64,000 nt of DNA from NCBI GenBank assembly GCA_036873135.1, contig JAPTYO010000005.1, positions 10,766,166-10,830,165 of the forward strand, read 5' to 3'. Made by a program: the position numbers and the translations under genes. Positions 46,731-58,162 of this stretch are shown in pieces (position 1 is the first letter of the stretch; each line of letters starts with the position of its first letter). The notes below the pieces were generated by a model, which was given only the letters and a program-made list of their open reading frames with translations, ran no database searches and had not been told where the DNA came from. Source of the DNA: Clarkia xantiana subsp. parviflora. Its lineage: Eukaryota; Streptophyta; Magnoliopsida; Myrtales; Onagraceae.

Positions 46731-49700
46731 ATGGCAAGCGTATATGTCATCCATGGAGGGTATGGAGCTGGAGGAGAGTCAGCAAATGCCAGAGAAGCAT
46801 ATATGGCAGAGTTAGGGACTCCTAAGCCAAGAGAAGAACAACCAAAGGAAAAGAAAGAAGACATAATAGAGTTTTCAAGAAGAGACATGGAACATGTGTT
46901 ACCAGACAACAAGGATGCCCTGGTCATAACAATGAAGATCACTGATATGGACATTGGGAGAATCCTAATAGACAGTGGAAGCTCACCCAACATCATTAGC
47001 AAAAAGATCCTCAATATACTAGGAGTTAGACCAAGTAGCATAAAACAGGTTTACTCCCCCTTGGTAGGATTTTCAGGAGAGCCAACATACCCACTGGGGG
47101 CAGTCACACTACCTGTGACACTGGGCACAGGGCAGAGGCAGCTAAAGATTGATGTCCCATTCTTCATTACAGAAGACATGGAGGAGTACAATGGGGTCCT
47201 AGGTACCACTACAATCAACAAGTGGGGTATGGTACCATCAACGCTATATCAGAAAGTGAAATTCCCCACAGACCAAGGGATAGGGGAAGTAAAGGGTAAC
47301 CAAAAGGTAGCACGGAAATGTGCAAGGATTGCACTAGGCAAAAGGAAGAAAACAAGAGAAGTCCTACTAGTAGACGAGGACCCAAGAGAAGATCATGGAA
47401 GGCCAGCCCCCATGGAGGAACTAAAAGAGATACTCATAGAAGAACCCGATAGGAAGGCTAAAATTGGAACTGCCTTATCTCAGGAAGAGGAGAACCATTT
47501 AGTCGCTTTACTAAGGGAATACAAGGATTTGTTCGCCTGGTCACCGAGCGATATGCCAGGGATATCAGAAGATGTGATCTCACACAGGCTCAACATAGAC
47601 GCGGCAACGCGGCCAACAACACAGAAGGTGAGACCAATGGGAGGCAATAAAAAGATAGCTATTCAAGAAGAAGTAGAAAAGCTACTAAAGGCAAAGTTCA
47701 TCAAGGAAATCAGATTCCAGACATGGGTGGCAAACCCAGTACTGGTAAAGAAGCCAGGAGGAAGTTGGAGAATGTGTATTGACTATAGGGACCTAAACAA
47801 GGCATGCCCAAAGGACTCATATCCGCTACCAAGAATAGATCAGTTGGTGGACGCAACATCAGGTCACCAACTAATGAGCTTCATGGATGCATACTCAGGA
47901 TACAACCAGATAAAAATGGCCCCCGAGGACGCCCCTCACACAGCATTCTATGCTAATAGTGAGATATACCATTACACAGTGATGCCTTTCGGACTCATAA
48001 ATGCTGGAGCAACATACCAAAGAATGGTCAACAAAATCTTTGGGGACATGATAGGGAAGACAATGGAGGCATATGTGGACGACATGATAGTGAAATCCAA
48101 AGAGAAGAAGGACCACGTGGAGAACCTTCGCTCAACGTTTGAAAGGATGAGGCAATACCAAGTCCGTCTAAACCCGAAAAAATGCGCATTTGGGGTGCAA
48201 TCAGGAAAGTTCTTAGGCTTCATGGTAAGCCAGCGAGGCATAGAGGTAAACCCCGAAAAACTTCAAGCAATTGAAGAAATGCAATCACCGACGAAGCACA
48301 AAGAGGTTCAACGACTGAACGGGAGGTTGGCAGCCCTTAACAGATTCCTATCCAAAATAGGAGACAAGGCATTACCCTTCTTTGAGGTACTAAGGGCAAA
48401 CAAGAAATTTGAGTGGACACCAAGATGTGAGGAAGCCTTCCAGCAACTCAAGCAACATCTAAAAACACTACCACCCCTAGCAAAGCCTACACCAGGGGAG
48501 CCCCTTTACCTCTACATCTCTGTGAGCAACGTGGCGGTAAGCTCAGTGCTAATTAAGGAGGAAAATGCTGCACAATTGCCAGTATACTTCGTAAGCAAAA
48601 CATTGGCAAAATATGAGATCAACTACTTGCCAATAGAAAAGTATCTCTATGCACTGATCGTATCAGCAAGAAAGTTGAGACCATATTTTCATGGACATGA
48701 AGTAACAGTCCTCACAGACCAACCATTGAAACACCTCCTGCAGAGACCAGACACATCGGGAAGACTGACCAAATGGGCAATCGAGCTAAGTGAGTTTCGC
48801 ATTCATTTCGCCCCAAGAACAGCCATAAAGGGTCAGGCTCTAGCAGATTTTATCGCCGAATTCACTGGAATTAATCCGGACGAAGACTTGGGAGAAGTCA
48901 AAACTACAGGTGAGGCAAGTAGTAGTCAGGAGACACAATCAGAAGAATTATGGGAGATGCATACTGATGGGTCATCCAACGGAGGAGGTTCAGGCGCAGG
49001 CCTCTTACTATACCCACCAAACAGCGATACACCTATGCGCTATGCCATGGCACTAACCTTTAAGGCAACAAACAATGAGGCTGAGTACGAAGCGCTAATA
49101 ACTGGCCTGAGAATAGCCAAAGGAGTAGGGGCAATGCATTTAAGGGTCAAGTGTGATTCCCAACTAGTTGTCAATCAAGTGAAAGGAATCTACACTGCAA
49201 AGTCCGAAAACATGCAGAGATACTTACAGCAAGCCCAGGACCTGATAAAGAGCTTCCAAAGCTTCGACATTGAGTCAGTCCCAAGAGAACAAAACCAAGA
49301 GGCAGACGCCTTAAGTAAACTAGCCTTAGGGGCAGAAGCAGGCAAAGAGGTTCACTTCGTAGAGCAAAGAATGCAATCGGTGATAGAACAAATGGAGGTT
49401 CTAGCAATAGATGAAGCAGAAGTCTGGATGACACCAATGCGACAATACATCATGGAAGGAAAGCTTCCAAAAGATAAAGTGGAAGCAATCAAGATTGAAA
49501 GGATGGCTAGGAGTTACGCAGTGATGGACAATGAACTCTACAAGAAAGGATATTCCACGCCTTTCCTCAAATGCATAGCATATCCAGAAACAGAGAGAGT
49601 GCTTGCAGAACTCCACGAGGGAGATGCGGGGTGCCATGAAGGAGCACGGTCAATAAGCCGGAAGGTCTACAACCTAGGATACTATTGGCCATCAATGAGC

Positions 49701-50657
49701 AAAGAAGTAGCAGACTTGGTACAAAAATGTGATCACTGCCAAAGGTACTCCAGAAATATAACAGCCCCACCAGCAAAGCTAAGCTCCATCTCAGGAGCCT
49801 GGCCTTTCGCGCAATGGGGGATTGATCTAATAGGCCCCCTACCGAAGACAAAAGGTCAGAAGACTTGCATAATTGTTGCAATAGACTACTTCTCCAAGTG
49901 GATAGAAGCAAAGGCAATGGGGAAGACAACAGATGACCAAGTCGTCAATTTCATCCAATCTCACATTGTCTCAAGGTACGGGGTGCCAAGAGCAATAATA
50001 AGTGACAACGGCCCACAATTCAAGAGCAAGAAGTTACAGTGGTATTGCGAAAGACTGAATATAGATCACCGTTTCGCATCAGTGAAGCACCCCCAGACAA
50101 ACGGACAAGTAGAATCGGCAAACAAGATAGTGCTAGATGGCCTAAAGAAACGACTCCACGCCACCAAGGGAAGTTGGGTAGATGAGCTGGAAAATGTCCT
50201 ATGGGCAGTGCGAACAACACCAAAGATATCCACAGGAGAAACACCATTTGGCTTGGTATACGGAACTGAAGCGGTGGCACCAGCAGAAATAGCTGTACAA
50301 TCACTGAGGACCAAGTACTTTGAGGAGCATGAGAACAACAAAGCAAGGCTTTTAGATTTAGACATGGTGGAGGATAAAAGGTGGAATTCAGAAGAAGCAC
50401 AGACACGAATGCGCCTTGTCTCAGCAAGATACTACAACCGTCAAGTCAAGGAGAGACAATTCCACGTAGGAGAACTGGTACTAAGAAGGAATGAGTTCTC
50501 ACACTTGGACCAAGTCAGAAAATTATCTCCAAAATGGGAAGGACCCTACAAGATAGCGTCAGTCCCCTACGTCAACGCCTACCGCCTCGAAGATGGGGAG
50601 GGGTATATCTCCACAAACACCTTCAGTGGAGAGCACCTAAAGAAGTACTACGTATAA
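46731..50657 (+). CDS. H pol polyprotein: protease, RT, RNase H, second RNase H, integrase (1308 aa)
   Basis: The ATG lies 51 bp after the LTR. Aspartic protease DSGSS at residue about 81; RT with YRDLNKACPKDSYPLP and the catalytic YVDD at about 448; RNase H around residue 600-670 (VLTDQPLKHLL); a second, archaeal-type RNase H from about 743 (HTDGSSNGGGSGAG, NNEAEYEALITGL); integrase zinc finger about 961-1002 (HEGDAGCHEG, CDHCQ); integrase D-D-E at about 1031, 1092 and 1127. All catalytic motifs are present with no stop. Two RNase H domains define the Tat lineage. It replicates and integrates the element through reverse transcription, but there is no capsid (gag) domain in or before it, so particle formation would need gag from elsewhere. 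Confidence 0.95.
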   Translation: MASVYVIHGGYGAGGESANAREAYMAELGTPKPREEQPKEKKEDIIEFSRRDMEHVLPDNKDALVITMKITDMDIGRILIDSGSSPNIISKKILNILGVRPSSIKQVYSPLVGFSGEPTYPLGAVTLPVTLGTGQRQLKIDVPFFITEDMEEYNGVLGTTTINKWGMVPSTLYQKVKFPTDQGIGEVKGNQKVARKCARIALGKRKKTREVLLVDEDPREDHGRPAPMEELKEILIEEPDRKAKIGTALSQEEENHLVALLREYKDLFAWSPSDMPGISEDVISHRLNIDAATRPTTQKVRPMGGNKKIAIQEEVEKLLKAKFIKEIRFQTWVANPVLVKKPGGSWRMCIDYRDLNKACPKDSYPLPRIDQLVDATSGHQLMSFMDAYSGYNQIKMAPEDAPHTAFYANSEIYHYTVMPFGLINAGATYQRMVNKIFGDMIGKTMEAYVDDMIVKSKEKKDHVENLRSTFERMRQYQVRLNPKKCAFGVQSGKFLGFMVSQRGIEVNPEKLQAIEEMQSPTKHKEVQRLNGRLAALNRFLSKIGDKALPFFEVLRANKKFEWTPRCEEAFQQLKQHLKTLPPLAKPTPGEPLYLYISVSNVAVSSVLIKEENAAQLPVYFVSKTLAKYEINYLPIEKYLYALIVSARKLRPYFHGHEVTVLTDQPLKHLLQRPDTSGRLTKWAIELSEFRIHFAPRTAIKGQALADFIAEFTGINPDEDLGEVKTTGEASSSQETQSEELWEMHTDGSSNGGGSGAGLLLYPPNSDTPMRYAMALTFKATNNEAEYEALITGLRIAKGVGAMHLRVKCDSQLVVNQVKGIYTAKSENMQRYLQQAQDLIKSFQSFDIESVPREQNQEADALSKLALGAEAGKEVHFVEQRMQSVIEQMEVLAIDEAEVWMTPMRQYIMEGKLPKDKVEAIKIERMARSYAVMDNELYKKGYSTPFLKCIAYPETERVLAELHEGDAGCHEGARSISRKVYNLGYYWPSMSKEVADLVQKCDHCQRYSRNITAPPAKLSSISGAWPFAQWGIDLIGPLPKTKGQKTCIIVAIDYFSKWIEAKAMGKTTDDQVVNFIQSHIVSRYGVPRAIISDNGPQFKSKKLQWYCERLNIDHRFASVKHPQTNGQVESANKIVLDGLKKRLHATKGSWVDELENVLWAVRTTPKISTGETPFGLVYGTEAVAPAEIAVQSLRTKYFEEHENNKARLLDLDMVEDKRWNSEEAQTRMRLVSARYYNRQVKERQFHVGELVLRRNEFSHLDQVRKLSPKWEGPYKIASVPYVNAYRLEDGEGYISTNTFSGEHLKKYYV

Positions 50658-50939
50658 GAAGGAAGCACAAGCAAGAGACCATATCCTTAGTTTCATATCT
50701 AGCATTTTGCTTGTTTTAGCTCTACAAGCTTTTCAAAAACAACTCTAGAGAAGGAGAACTCACGAAGTTACTCTAACTCTACAACTATCTTTGATCTCCT
50801 ACAAAGGATGTCTTGGTGCACCAAGGCATCCCGAGTGTACAAAAACATGAATGCTCCTAAGAGAGTAGTAGTTTACCAGTGAATGTGATGTTACAATCAC
50901 CAAAGTTATCCTTACACAGATATGACTTCAAGTCAACGA

Positions 50940-51665
50940 CATTCGACGCCCCCAAGAGCGTATCTTGAGAGTAGTCCTCGTACTACGACATTCGACGCCC
51001 CCAAGAGCGTATCTTGAGAGTAGTGTTCATACTACGACCTTCGACGCCCCCAAGAGCGTATCTTGAGAGTAGTTATTATACTACGACCTTCGACGCACCA
51101 AGAGCGTATCTTGAGAGTGGTTTCCAAAAACTACGAACTTCGACGCCCCCAAGAGCGTATCTTGAGAGTAGTGTTCATACTACAACCTTCGACGCCCCCA
51201 AGAGCGTATCTTGAGAGTAGTTATTACACTACGACTTCGACGCACCAAGAGCGTATCTTGAGAGTGGTTTCCAAAAACTACGAATTCGACGCCCCCAGGA
51301 GCGTATCTTGAGGTGGATTTGCAACCCACCAGATTCGACGCCCCCAAGAGCGTATCTTGAGGTAGAAAAAACACTACCAGTTCGACGCCCCCAAGAGCGT
51401 ATCTTGAGGTAGATTTCAAACTACCAGTTCGACGCCCACCAAGAGCGTATCTTTGGTCTAACCTGAGCCCTCCGGGAGCCTATCCTGTGAAACGTTAAGT
51501 GCCGTCCGAGAGCCTGTCTCGTGAACAGTTTGACATCCGTCAAGAAGGTATCGGTGGACTAACCTGTGCCCTCCGGGAGCCTATCCTGTGAAACGTTAAG
51601 TGCCGTCCGAGAGCCTGTCTCGTGAACAGATTTCGACGCCCACCAAGAGCGTATCTTTGGTCTAA
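50940..51665. repeat. 49-bp hairpin tandem repeat, element H
   Basis: Units TTCGACGCCCCCAAGAGCG then TATCTTGAGAGTAGT, period 49 bp at the left end (50942, 50991 and on). The right end has the longer CCGGGAGCCTATCCTG unit twice. It is the counterpart of 42905-43575 in G. Confidence 0.9.
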
Positions 51666-52067
51666 CAGTACAACGTATACCGTGTAAGGGGTATCAGAAG
51701 AGATCATCGTACCATGCTTAGAAGGATACCATGCTTAGAAGGATACCATGAGAAAGAAATTTCTAAGTAAAGTAATGTGAAGAACAAATAATGTTTTTTC
51801 TTTATGAAGTGACAGGTATGACATGAAGGAAACCACGAAAGAAGAATAAGTAAAGGAAATATACCAAGGGAAGGTTCCATACCCAAAGAGCCATACACAA
51901 GGCATAAGGAGGCATCATGAGAAGAGATATAAACACACGGCCATGTATACAACGAGTAGAGACAAGTGTATCACACAAAGAAGGCAACACTAAGAAAGAT
52001 GGAGTTTTAAACTCTAAAGACAACCACAACTCACAAACACATGAGACTACCACAAGAAATAAGGGTA

Positions 52068-53131
52068 CTATTCCCTTATCTTCGCAATATGCTTAATAGC
52101 AAAGTCTGACAAATCGCCAAGTCGAGAAAAAGGAAAGTCAGGAGCAATCATGTGAATACGCTCAAGAATCTTCTTCAAGGAAATACGTTTCGCCACAGAG
52201 CAACGAACATCCATAGCAGCCTGATAAGCAGAAGAGGCCTTATACTCAGCAATGGCACACTCCTTCGCCTCCATACAAAACATTTCCTCCAGAGAGACTA
52301 ACTCAGCAGCCCGGAGTGTCTCATCACGATAAGACCTTTGTTTCAACGCCTCAACCTCTTCATTGAGAAGAGCAATGCGACCCTCCAAGTCTCGGCACCG
52401 CAAATCAGTGATACGGCTATGCTCCAAACAGCTAATAAGATTGGATTTAAGAGAGACACAAATGTCCTCATATACCTTCCTCTCCTCAGCAAGATCAATA
52501 GCAAGGGTGGATAAATTAACAAGATCGGCCATACCCTGCAACAAAAATAAAAGATGAGACGGATAACACATGAAGAAGAAGTATGCCGAAGGATAAAACA
52601 GTTAGTAACATTACAGGAGCATAACGAGCCAACACATCACGAGCCAACTCATAAGTTGCCTCCAACCCTTTGGAGAGGGACACACGATCAGCAGGAGGAA
52701 CAGCAGACTGCAGAACACGAACTCCAACCTCAGGAGTTTGTAAAGAAGATTGATTGTCAAAACGAGCCCCACGCCCATAATAAGGCGCCCACTCAGACCC
52801 GACAATCCCATCAACAGGTGGACGAGACAGCTCCTTCCGACTCAGACGCGGAAGACGAAGTCTACCTATAACAAAGCATAGAGTAAATACCAAGGTACAC
52901 TAAAGAAACTCAGTTGCTCAAGGACTCACCAAACAAGGAGGAAGGAAAATACGGCTCCCGGACCTTCGATTGGGGGGCATCAATATAGAAAGAAGATGGC
53001 ACCCTAACGTCACCACCCTTACCTTCAGTTAGAGAACACCTCCCCGCACCATAGAAAACCGATCTTTTTGCAATCGAAGATCCGGTCCCGGAATTAACCA
53101 CTCCTACACGAACTGGCCTCTTACTCCTCAT
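52068..53131 (-). CDS. antisense (aORF) gene of element H, 3 coding exons, 306 aa
   Basis: Exons 53131-52930, 52865-52615 and 52535-52068 use the same splice sites as the G copy. A non-coding first exon probably ends at AAG|GTATGT near 53828. The product differs from the G protein at roughly a dozen residues, with no stop or frameshift in either. The coiled-coil-like exon 3 (DLEGRIALLNEEVEAL) and the end HIAKIRE are kept. It runs against pol, toward it, from a TATA box near the 3' LTR. The role is unknown; for the family, see the G copy. Confidence 0.7.
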
Positions 53132-53245
53132 CAATCACCAGAAAGTTCTGCTGACCGGAAAAACACAGGCTTAGTCCAAGGAAAGTAGAAAGCAAACAGT
53201 GGACGAGAGATACAAAGTCTAAAGACAAAAATAGAAAGACGACAA

Positions 53246-53590
53246 GAGAGACCCCTCAGACCAACAGATAGAGGCAGGGGGGCAGGGGGAGATAGTCATA
53301 ACCCCCAGCATGGAGAGACCCCTCAGACCAACAGATAGAGGCAGGGGGGCAGGGGGAGATAGTCATAACCCCCAGCATGGAGAGACCCCTCAGACCAACA
53401 GATAGAGGCAGGGGGGCAGGGGGAGATAGTCATAACCCCCAGCATGGAGAGACCCCTCAGACCAACAGATAGAGGCAGGGGGGCAGGGGGAGATGGTCAT
53501 AACCCCCAGCATGGAGAGACCCCTCAAACCAACAGACAGAGGCAGAGGGGCAGGGGGAGATAGTCATAACCCCCAGCATAGAGAAACCCC
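53246..53590. repeat. 67-bp minisatellite in the antisense gene intron, element H
   Basis: Five units or so; AGAGACCCCT recurs at 53247 and 53314, a period of 67 bp. Units carry GGCAGGGGGGCAGGGGGAG, a G-run pattern on this strand. Confidence 0.9.
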
Positions 53591-53922
53591 ACAGCCTAAC
53601 AGACAAAAACCGGGGGCAAGCAGAGATAGCCATAATCCCGAGATAGAAAACCCCACGCGCCAATAAATGGAAGTATAAAAACACGAAGATAGAGGAAGGA
53701 CAAATCAAGCAGAACTATATTATCATGAAGACACGTAAATCGAAACGAGACAAGTAAGGAAACAACTGAAAGAAAAGCAAGATCGAACTCCACAAGAACA
53801 ATGCTTATACAAGAAGAAAAACACATACCTTAATGCGACGCGTGCCCCGAGAGAATAAGCCCGACCAGAAATCCCACCGTCAAAAAGAAGAGAAAAGGAC
53901 AACGAGAATGAGGTAATCACTT

Positions 53923-53936
53923 CCCCTTTTATAATA
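53923..53936 (-). promoter_or_regulatory. TATA box of the antisense gene in H
   Basis: The minus strand reads TATTATAAAAGGGG, identical to 40691-40704 in G. Confidence 0.6.
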
Positions 53937-54477
53937 CAAAGGATTAGGGTTTTTCTAGAGTCGCCAAATCAACACCGTTGATTTTTAGAAAGGAAAATTT
54001 CAAGGGACAAGAATCAAAAACTAGTTCCCATCAACCATGGTTAAATTCACACTTACCATAGTTGACATCCACTAAGGTTTATTTCCTAGTACCCCATACT
54101 TAGAAAAATTTTAGACCAAAACTGAAATTTTTCATCACTAAGATAAAATCCCGGCACGAAATTGAAACGTAAGTTATTTAGTTGCATTCGTATCACACCC
54201 CGATGCAAGTTTGTATTTTTTGAGTATACACCTGTAGCAGAGATAAGTTTATTACTCCCACCTCAGACGGACGCGTGTCTAGGCACACGTCCGTACTACT
54301 CTGACGTTTACAATTCCTCTATCTCAGTAGACAGGGGGGCAGGGTCAGAGGCACGCATCTAAGGGTAGGTAAGCATTCAGACAAAGAAGGTAAAATCCCG
54401 GTTTCAAATTGCGCGTGTCATACCATCCTAAAATAGAGTCAATCAAGGGTTAGGCCATTGGTTGACTCGGGGGCATG

Positions 54478-55749
54478 TGATGGATATACGCCCAATTTGA
54501 ACCCGTTGACTTCCGAACCGTTGCATTTTTATCGTCCCATTTATGATTGCAAATCGAAACTTCAACCCGGACACTTCGCGAGAACATCCACGGCTCGGAC
54601 AGGGCCGAAGCGCCCGTCCGACAAGAGGCGAACTCACCTAGGTGAGGTTGGGTGGCCGCACCCGACCTCCCCTAGGGGAGATCGGGTCAGCCGACCCGAT
54701 CTCCCCTAGGGGAGATCGGGTTGGCCAACCCGATCTCTCCTAGGAGAGATCGGGTCAGCCAACCCGATCTCTCCTAGGAGAGATCGGGTCGGCCAACCCG
54801 ATCTCTCCTAGGAGAGATCGGGTCGGCCAACCCGATCCCTCCTAGGAGGGATGGGGTTGGCCAACCCCACCCTCCCTAGGAGGGGTTGGGTGCCCTCACC
54901 CAACCCCTACCTTTGGGGGTCGGATTCCTCCCCCCCAAGGGTCCCGACACCCCTCTCAGACGCCCATACTCAGTCCACTCCGCCTACCTCCTCCGAATCC
55001 TAAGGTCTTAATTATATACTTAAAGGTTAATTAATTGTGTTTAAAGGTTAACGATGTCATTAAGCCACCTTAATGACACCGTTGCCTATAAATACCCCAC
55101 CTTCACAACTCATTTGATCATCTTGGCCATTTGAACATTTTAGCTCTGACATCTCTCTAGCTTTATCTCTCTAGAAATATAGTGGGGTTGGCCAACCCCA
55201 CCCTCCCTAGGAGGGGTTGGGTGCCCTCACCCAACCCCTACCTTTGGGGGTCGGATTCCTCCCCCCCAAGGGTCCCGACACCCCTCTCAGACGCCCATAC
55301 TCAGTCCACTCCGCCTACCTCCTCCGAATCCTAAGGTCTTAATTATATACTTAAAGGTTAATTAATTGTGTTTAAAGGTTAACGATGTCATTAAGCCACC
55401 TTAATGACACCGTTGCCTATAAATACCCCACCTTCACAACTCATTTGATCATCTTGGCCATTTGAACATTTTAGCTCTGACATCTCTCTAGCTTTATCTC
55501 TCTAGAAATATAGTTCTGACTTAGGCATCGGAGAGGGTTCACCAGGCACCACCCCCCCCTCCTCTGTGTCTGGTATTGCCCCTTTTGCAGGGCAAAGGGA
55601 GAGAAGAAGAGAAGGGATCAAAGGGAGAAGGAAAGGAAGAAGGACACAGGCAAAGACAAGGCGACTCTAGAAGACCGGATCGCACACATCCCCCGTAAGG
55701 AGTGAGATCAAAGCCAGCAACCCGTTGACCTAGATCTCATAACTTAACA
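54478..55749 (+). repeat. 3' LTR of H with duplicated promoter
   Basis: Same layout as the 5' LTR, including the 331-bp duplication (about 54850-55180 and 55184-55513) and two TATA regions. It is 34 bp longer because of one more palindrome unit. Confidence 0.92.
54655..54865. repeat. 34-bp palindrome array, H 3' LTR
   Basis: One unit more than in the 5' LTR (45640-45795); otherwise nearly identical, including the GGTCAGCC variant at the left end. Confidence 0.92.
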
Positions 55750-55754
55750 CTTTG

Positions 55755-58111
55755 TACTCAGCCTCATTGTTTGTTGCCTTAAAGGTGAGTGCCATGGCGT
55801 AGCGCATAGGTGTATCGCTGTTTGGTGGGTATAGTAAGAGGCCTGCACCTGAACCTCCTCCGTTGGATGACCCATCAGTATGCATCTCCCATGATTCTTC
55901 TGGTTGTTTCTCCTGACTACTACTTGCCTCGTATGTAGTTTTGACTTCTCCCAAGTCTTCGCCTGGATTAATTCCGGTGAATTCGGCAATAAAGTCTGCT
56001 AGAGCCTGACCCTTTATGGCTGTTCTTGGGGCAAAATGAATGCGAAACTCACTTAGCTCAATTGCCCATTTTGTCAGTCTTCCTGATGTGTCTGGTCTTT
56101 GGAGGAGGTGTTTCAATGGTTGGTCTGTGAGGACTGTTACTTCATGCCCATGAAAATACGGTCTTAACTTTCTTGCTGATATAATCAGTGCATAGAGGTA
56201 CTTTTCTATTGGCAAGTAGTTGATCTCATACTTTGCCAATGTTTTGCTTACGAAGTATACTGGCAATTGTGCAGCGTTTTCCTCTTTAATTAGCACTGAG
56301 CTTACTGCCACGTTGCTCACGGAGATGTAGAGGTAGAGGGGCTCCCCTGGTGTAGGCTTTGCTAGGGGTGGTAGTGTCTTTAGATGTTGTTTGAGTTGCT
56401 GGAAGGCTTCCTCACATCTCGGTGTCCATTCGAATTTCTTGTTTGCCCTTAGTACCTCAAATAAGGGTAATGCCTTGTCTCCTATTTTGGATAGGAATCT
56501 GTTAAGGGCTGCCAACCTCCCGTTCAGTCGTTGAACCTCTTTGTGCTTCGTAGGTGACTGCATTTCTTCAGTTGCTTGAAGTTTTTCGGGGTTTACCTCT
56601 ATGCCTCGCTGGCTTACCATGAAGCCTAAAAACTTTCCTGATTGCACCCCAAATGCGCATTTCTTCGGGTTTAGACGGACTTGGTATTGCCTCATCCTTT
56701 CAAACGTTGAGCGAAGGTTTTCCACATGGTCCTTCTTCTCTTTAGATTTGACTATCATGTCGTCCACATATGCCTCCATTGTCTTCCCTATCATGTCCCC
56801 AAAGATTTTGTTGACCATTCTTTGGTATGTCGCTCCAGCATTTATGAGTCCGAAAGGCATCACTGTGTAATGGTATATCTCGCTATCAGCGTAGAATGCT
56901 GTGTGAGGGGCGTCCTTAGGGGCCATTTTTATCTGGTTATATCCTGAGTATGCATCCATGAAGCTCATTAGTTGGTGACCTGATGTTGCATCCACTAACT
57001 GATCTATTCTTGGTAGTGGGTATGAGTCCTTAGGGCATGCTTTGTTTAGGTCACGATAATCGATGCACATTCTCCAACTCCCTCCTGTCTTCTTCACTAG
57101 TACTGGGTTTGCCACCCATGTTTGAAATCTGATCTCCTTGATGAAATTTGCCTTCAATAGCTTTTCCACTTCTTCCTGGATAGCTATCTTTTTGCTTCCT
57201 CCCATTGGCCTTACCTTTTGTGTTATTGGTCGCGTTGCCGCGTCTATATTGAGCTTGTGTGAGATTACTTCTTCTGATATTCCTGGCATATCGCTTGGTG
57301 ACCAGGCAAACAGATCCTTGTATTCCCTTAGTAAGGCTACTAAGTGGTTTTCCTCTTCCTGAGATAAGGCGGTCCCGATTTTTGCCTTCCTATCGGGTTC
57401 TTCTATGAGTATTTCTTTTAGTTCCTCCATGGGGGCTGGTCTTCCATGATCTTCCCTTGGGTCCTCATCTACTAGTAGGACCTCTTTTGTTTTCTTCTTC
57501 TTGCTTAGTGCGATCCTTGCACATTTCCTTGCTACCTTCTGGTTACCCTTTACTTCCCCTATCCCTTGGCTTGTGGGGAATTTCATTTTCTGATATAGCG
57601 TTGATGGTACCATACCCCACTTGTTTATTGTAGTGGTACCCAGGACACCATTGTACTCCTCCATTTCTTCTGTGATGAAGAAAGGGACATCAATCTTTAG
57701 CTGTCTCTGACCTGTGCCCAGTATCACAGGTAGTGTGACTGCCCCCAGTGGGTATGTTGGCTCCCCTGAAAATCCCACCAAGGGGGAGTGAACCTGTTTT
57801 ATGCTACTTGGCCGTACTCCTAGTATGCTGAGGACTTTCTTGCTAATGATGTTGGGTGAGCTTCCACTGTCTACCAGGATTCTTCCAATGTCCATATCTA
57901 TGATCTTCATTGTTATGACTAAGGCATCTTTGTTGTCTGGTAACACATGCTCCATGTCTCTTCTTGAGAATTGTATTACATCCTCTCTCTTTCCTTCTAC
58001 TTGTTCACCCTTTGGTTCATGGTCCTTTAACTGTGCCATGTATGCTTCTCTAGCATTTGCTGACTCTCCTCCAGCTCCGTAACCTCCATGGATGACATAT
58101 ACGCTTGCCAT
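55755..58111 (-). pseudogene. G pol, N-terminal part (protease, RT, RNase H, start of aRNH), cut by H
   Basis: The ATG at 58111 lies about 50 bp inside the right LTR, as in H. It includes protease DSGSS, RT with YVDD (EAYVDDMIVKSK), RNase H (VLTDQPLKHLL) and the second RNase H up to NNEAEY, where H is inserted. No other lesion is apparent. No gag domain is present upstream. Confidence 0.92.
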
Positions 58112-58162
58112 CTTGCTAGTGATAGTTAGGCTTTCTGTCCGAAGCCCACGGACGGCGCCAAG

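Larger units (their letters stand above)
45442..55749 (+). mobile_element. element H: young Tat-lineage Ty3/gypsy retrotransposon, pol intact, no gag
   Basis: LTRs lie at 45442-46679 (1238 bp) and 54478-55749 (1272 bp). They are almost identical apart from one extra 34-bp unit and a few substitutions. CTTTG flanks both ends (45437-45441 and 55750-55754). The primer-binding site TGGCGCCGTCTGCGGG is at about 46682-46697, and the purine tract CTCGGGGGCATG precedes 54478. Interior: intact pol 46731-50657, 49-bp repeats, antisense gene 53131-52068, minisatellite and antisense promoter. It is 10.3 kb long and sits in the RNase H region of G, its close relative, in the opposite orientation, so G and H form a large inverted repeat. 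Confidence 0.95.

Noticed and set aside
50960..51311. Repetitive ORFs (PSTPPRAYLESS type) in the H tandem array
   Set aside because: They are translations of the 49-bp repeats in several frames on both strands; no start or coding signature.
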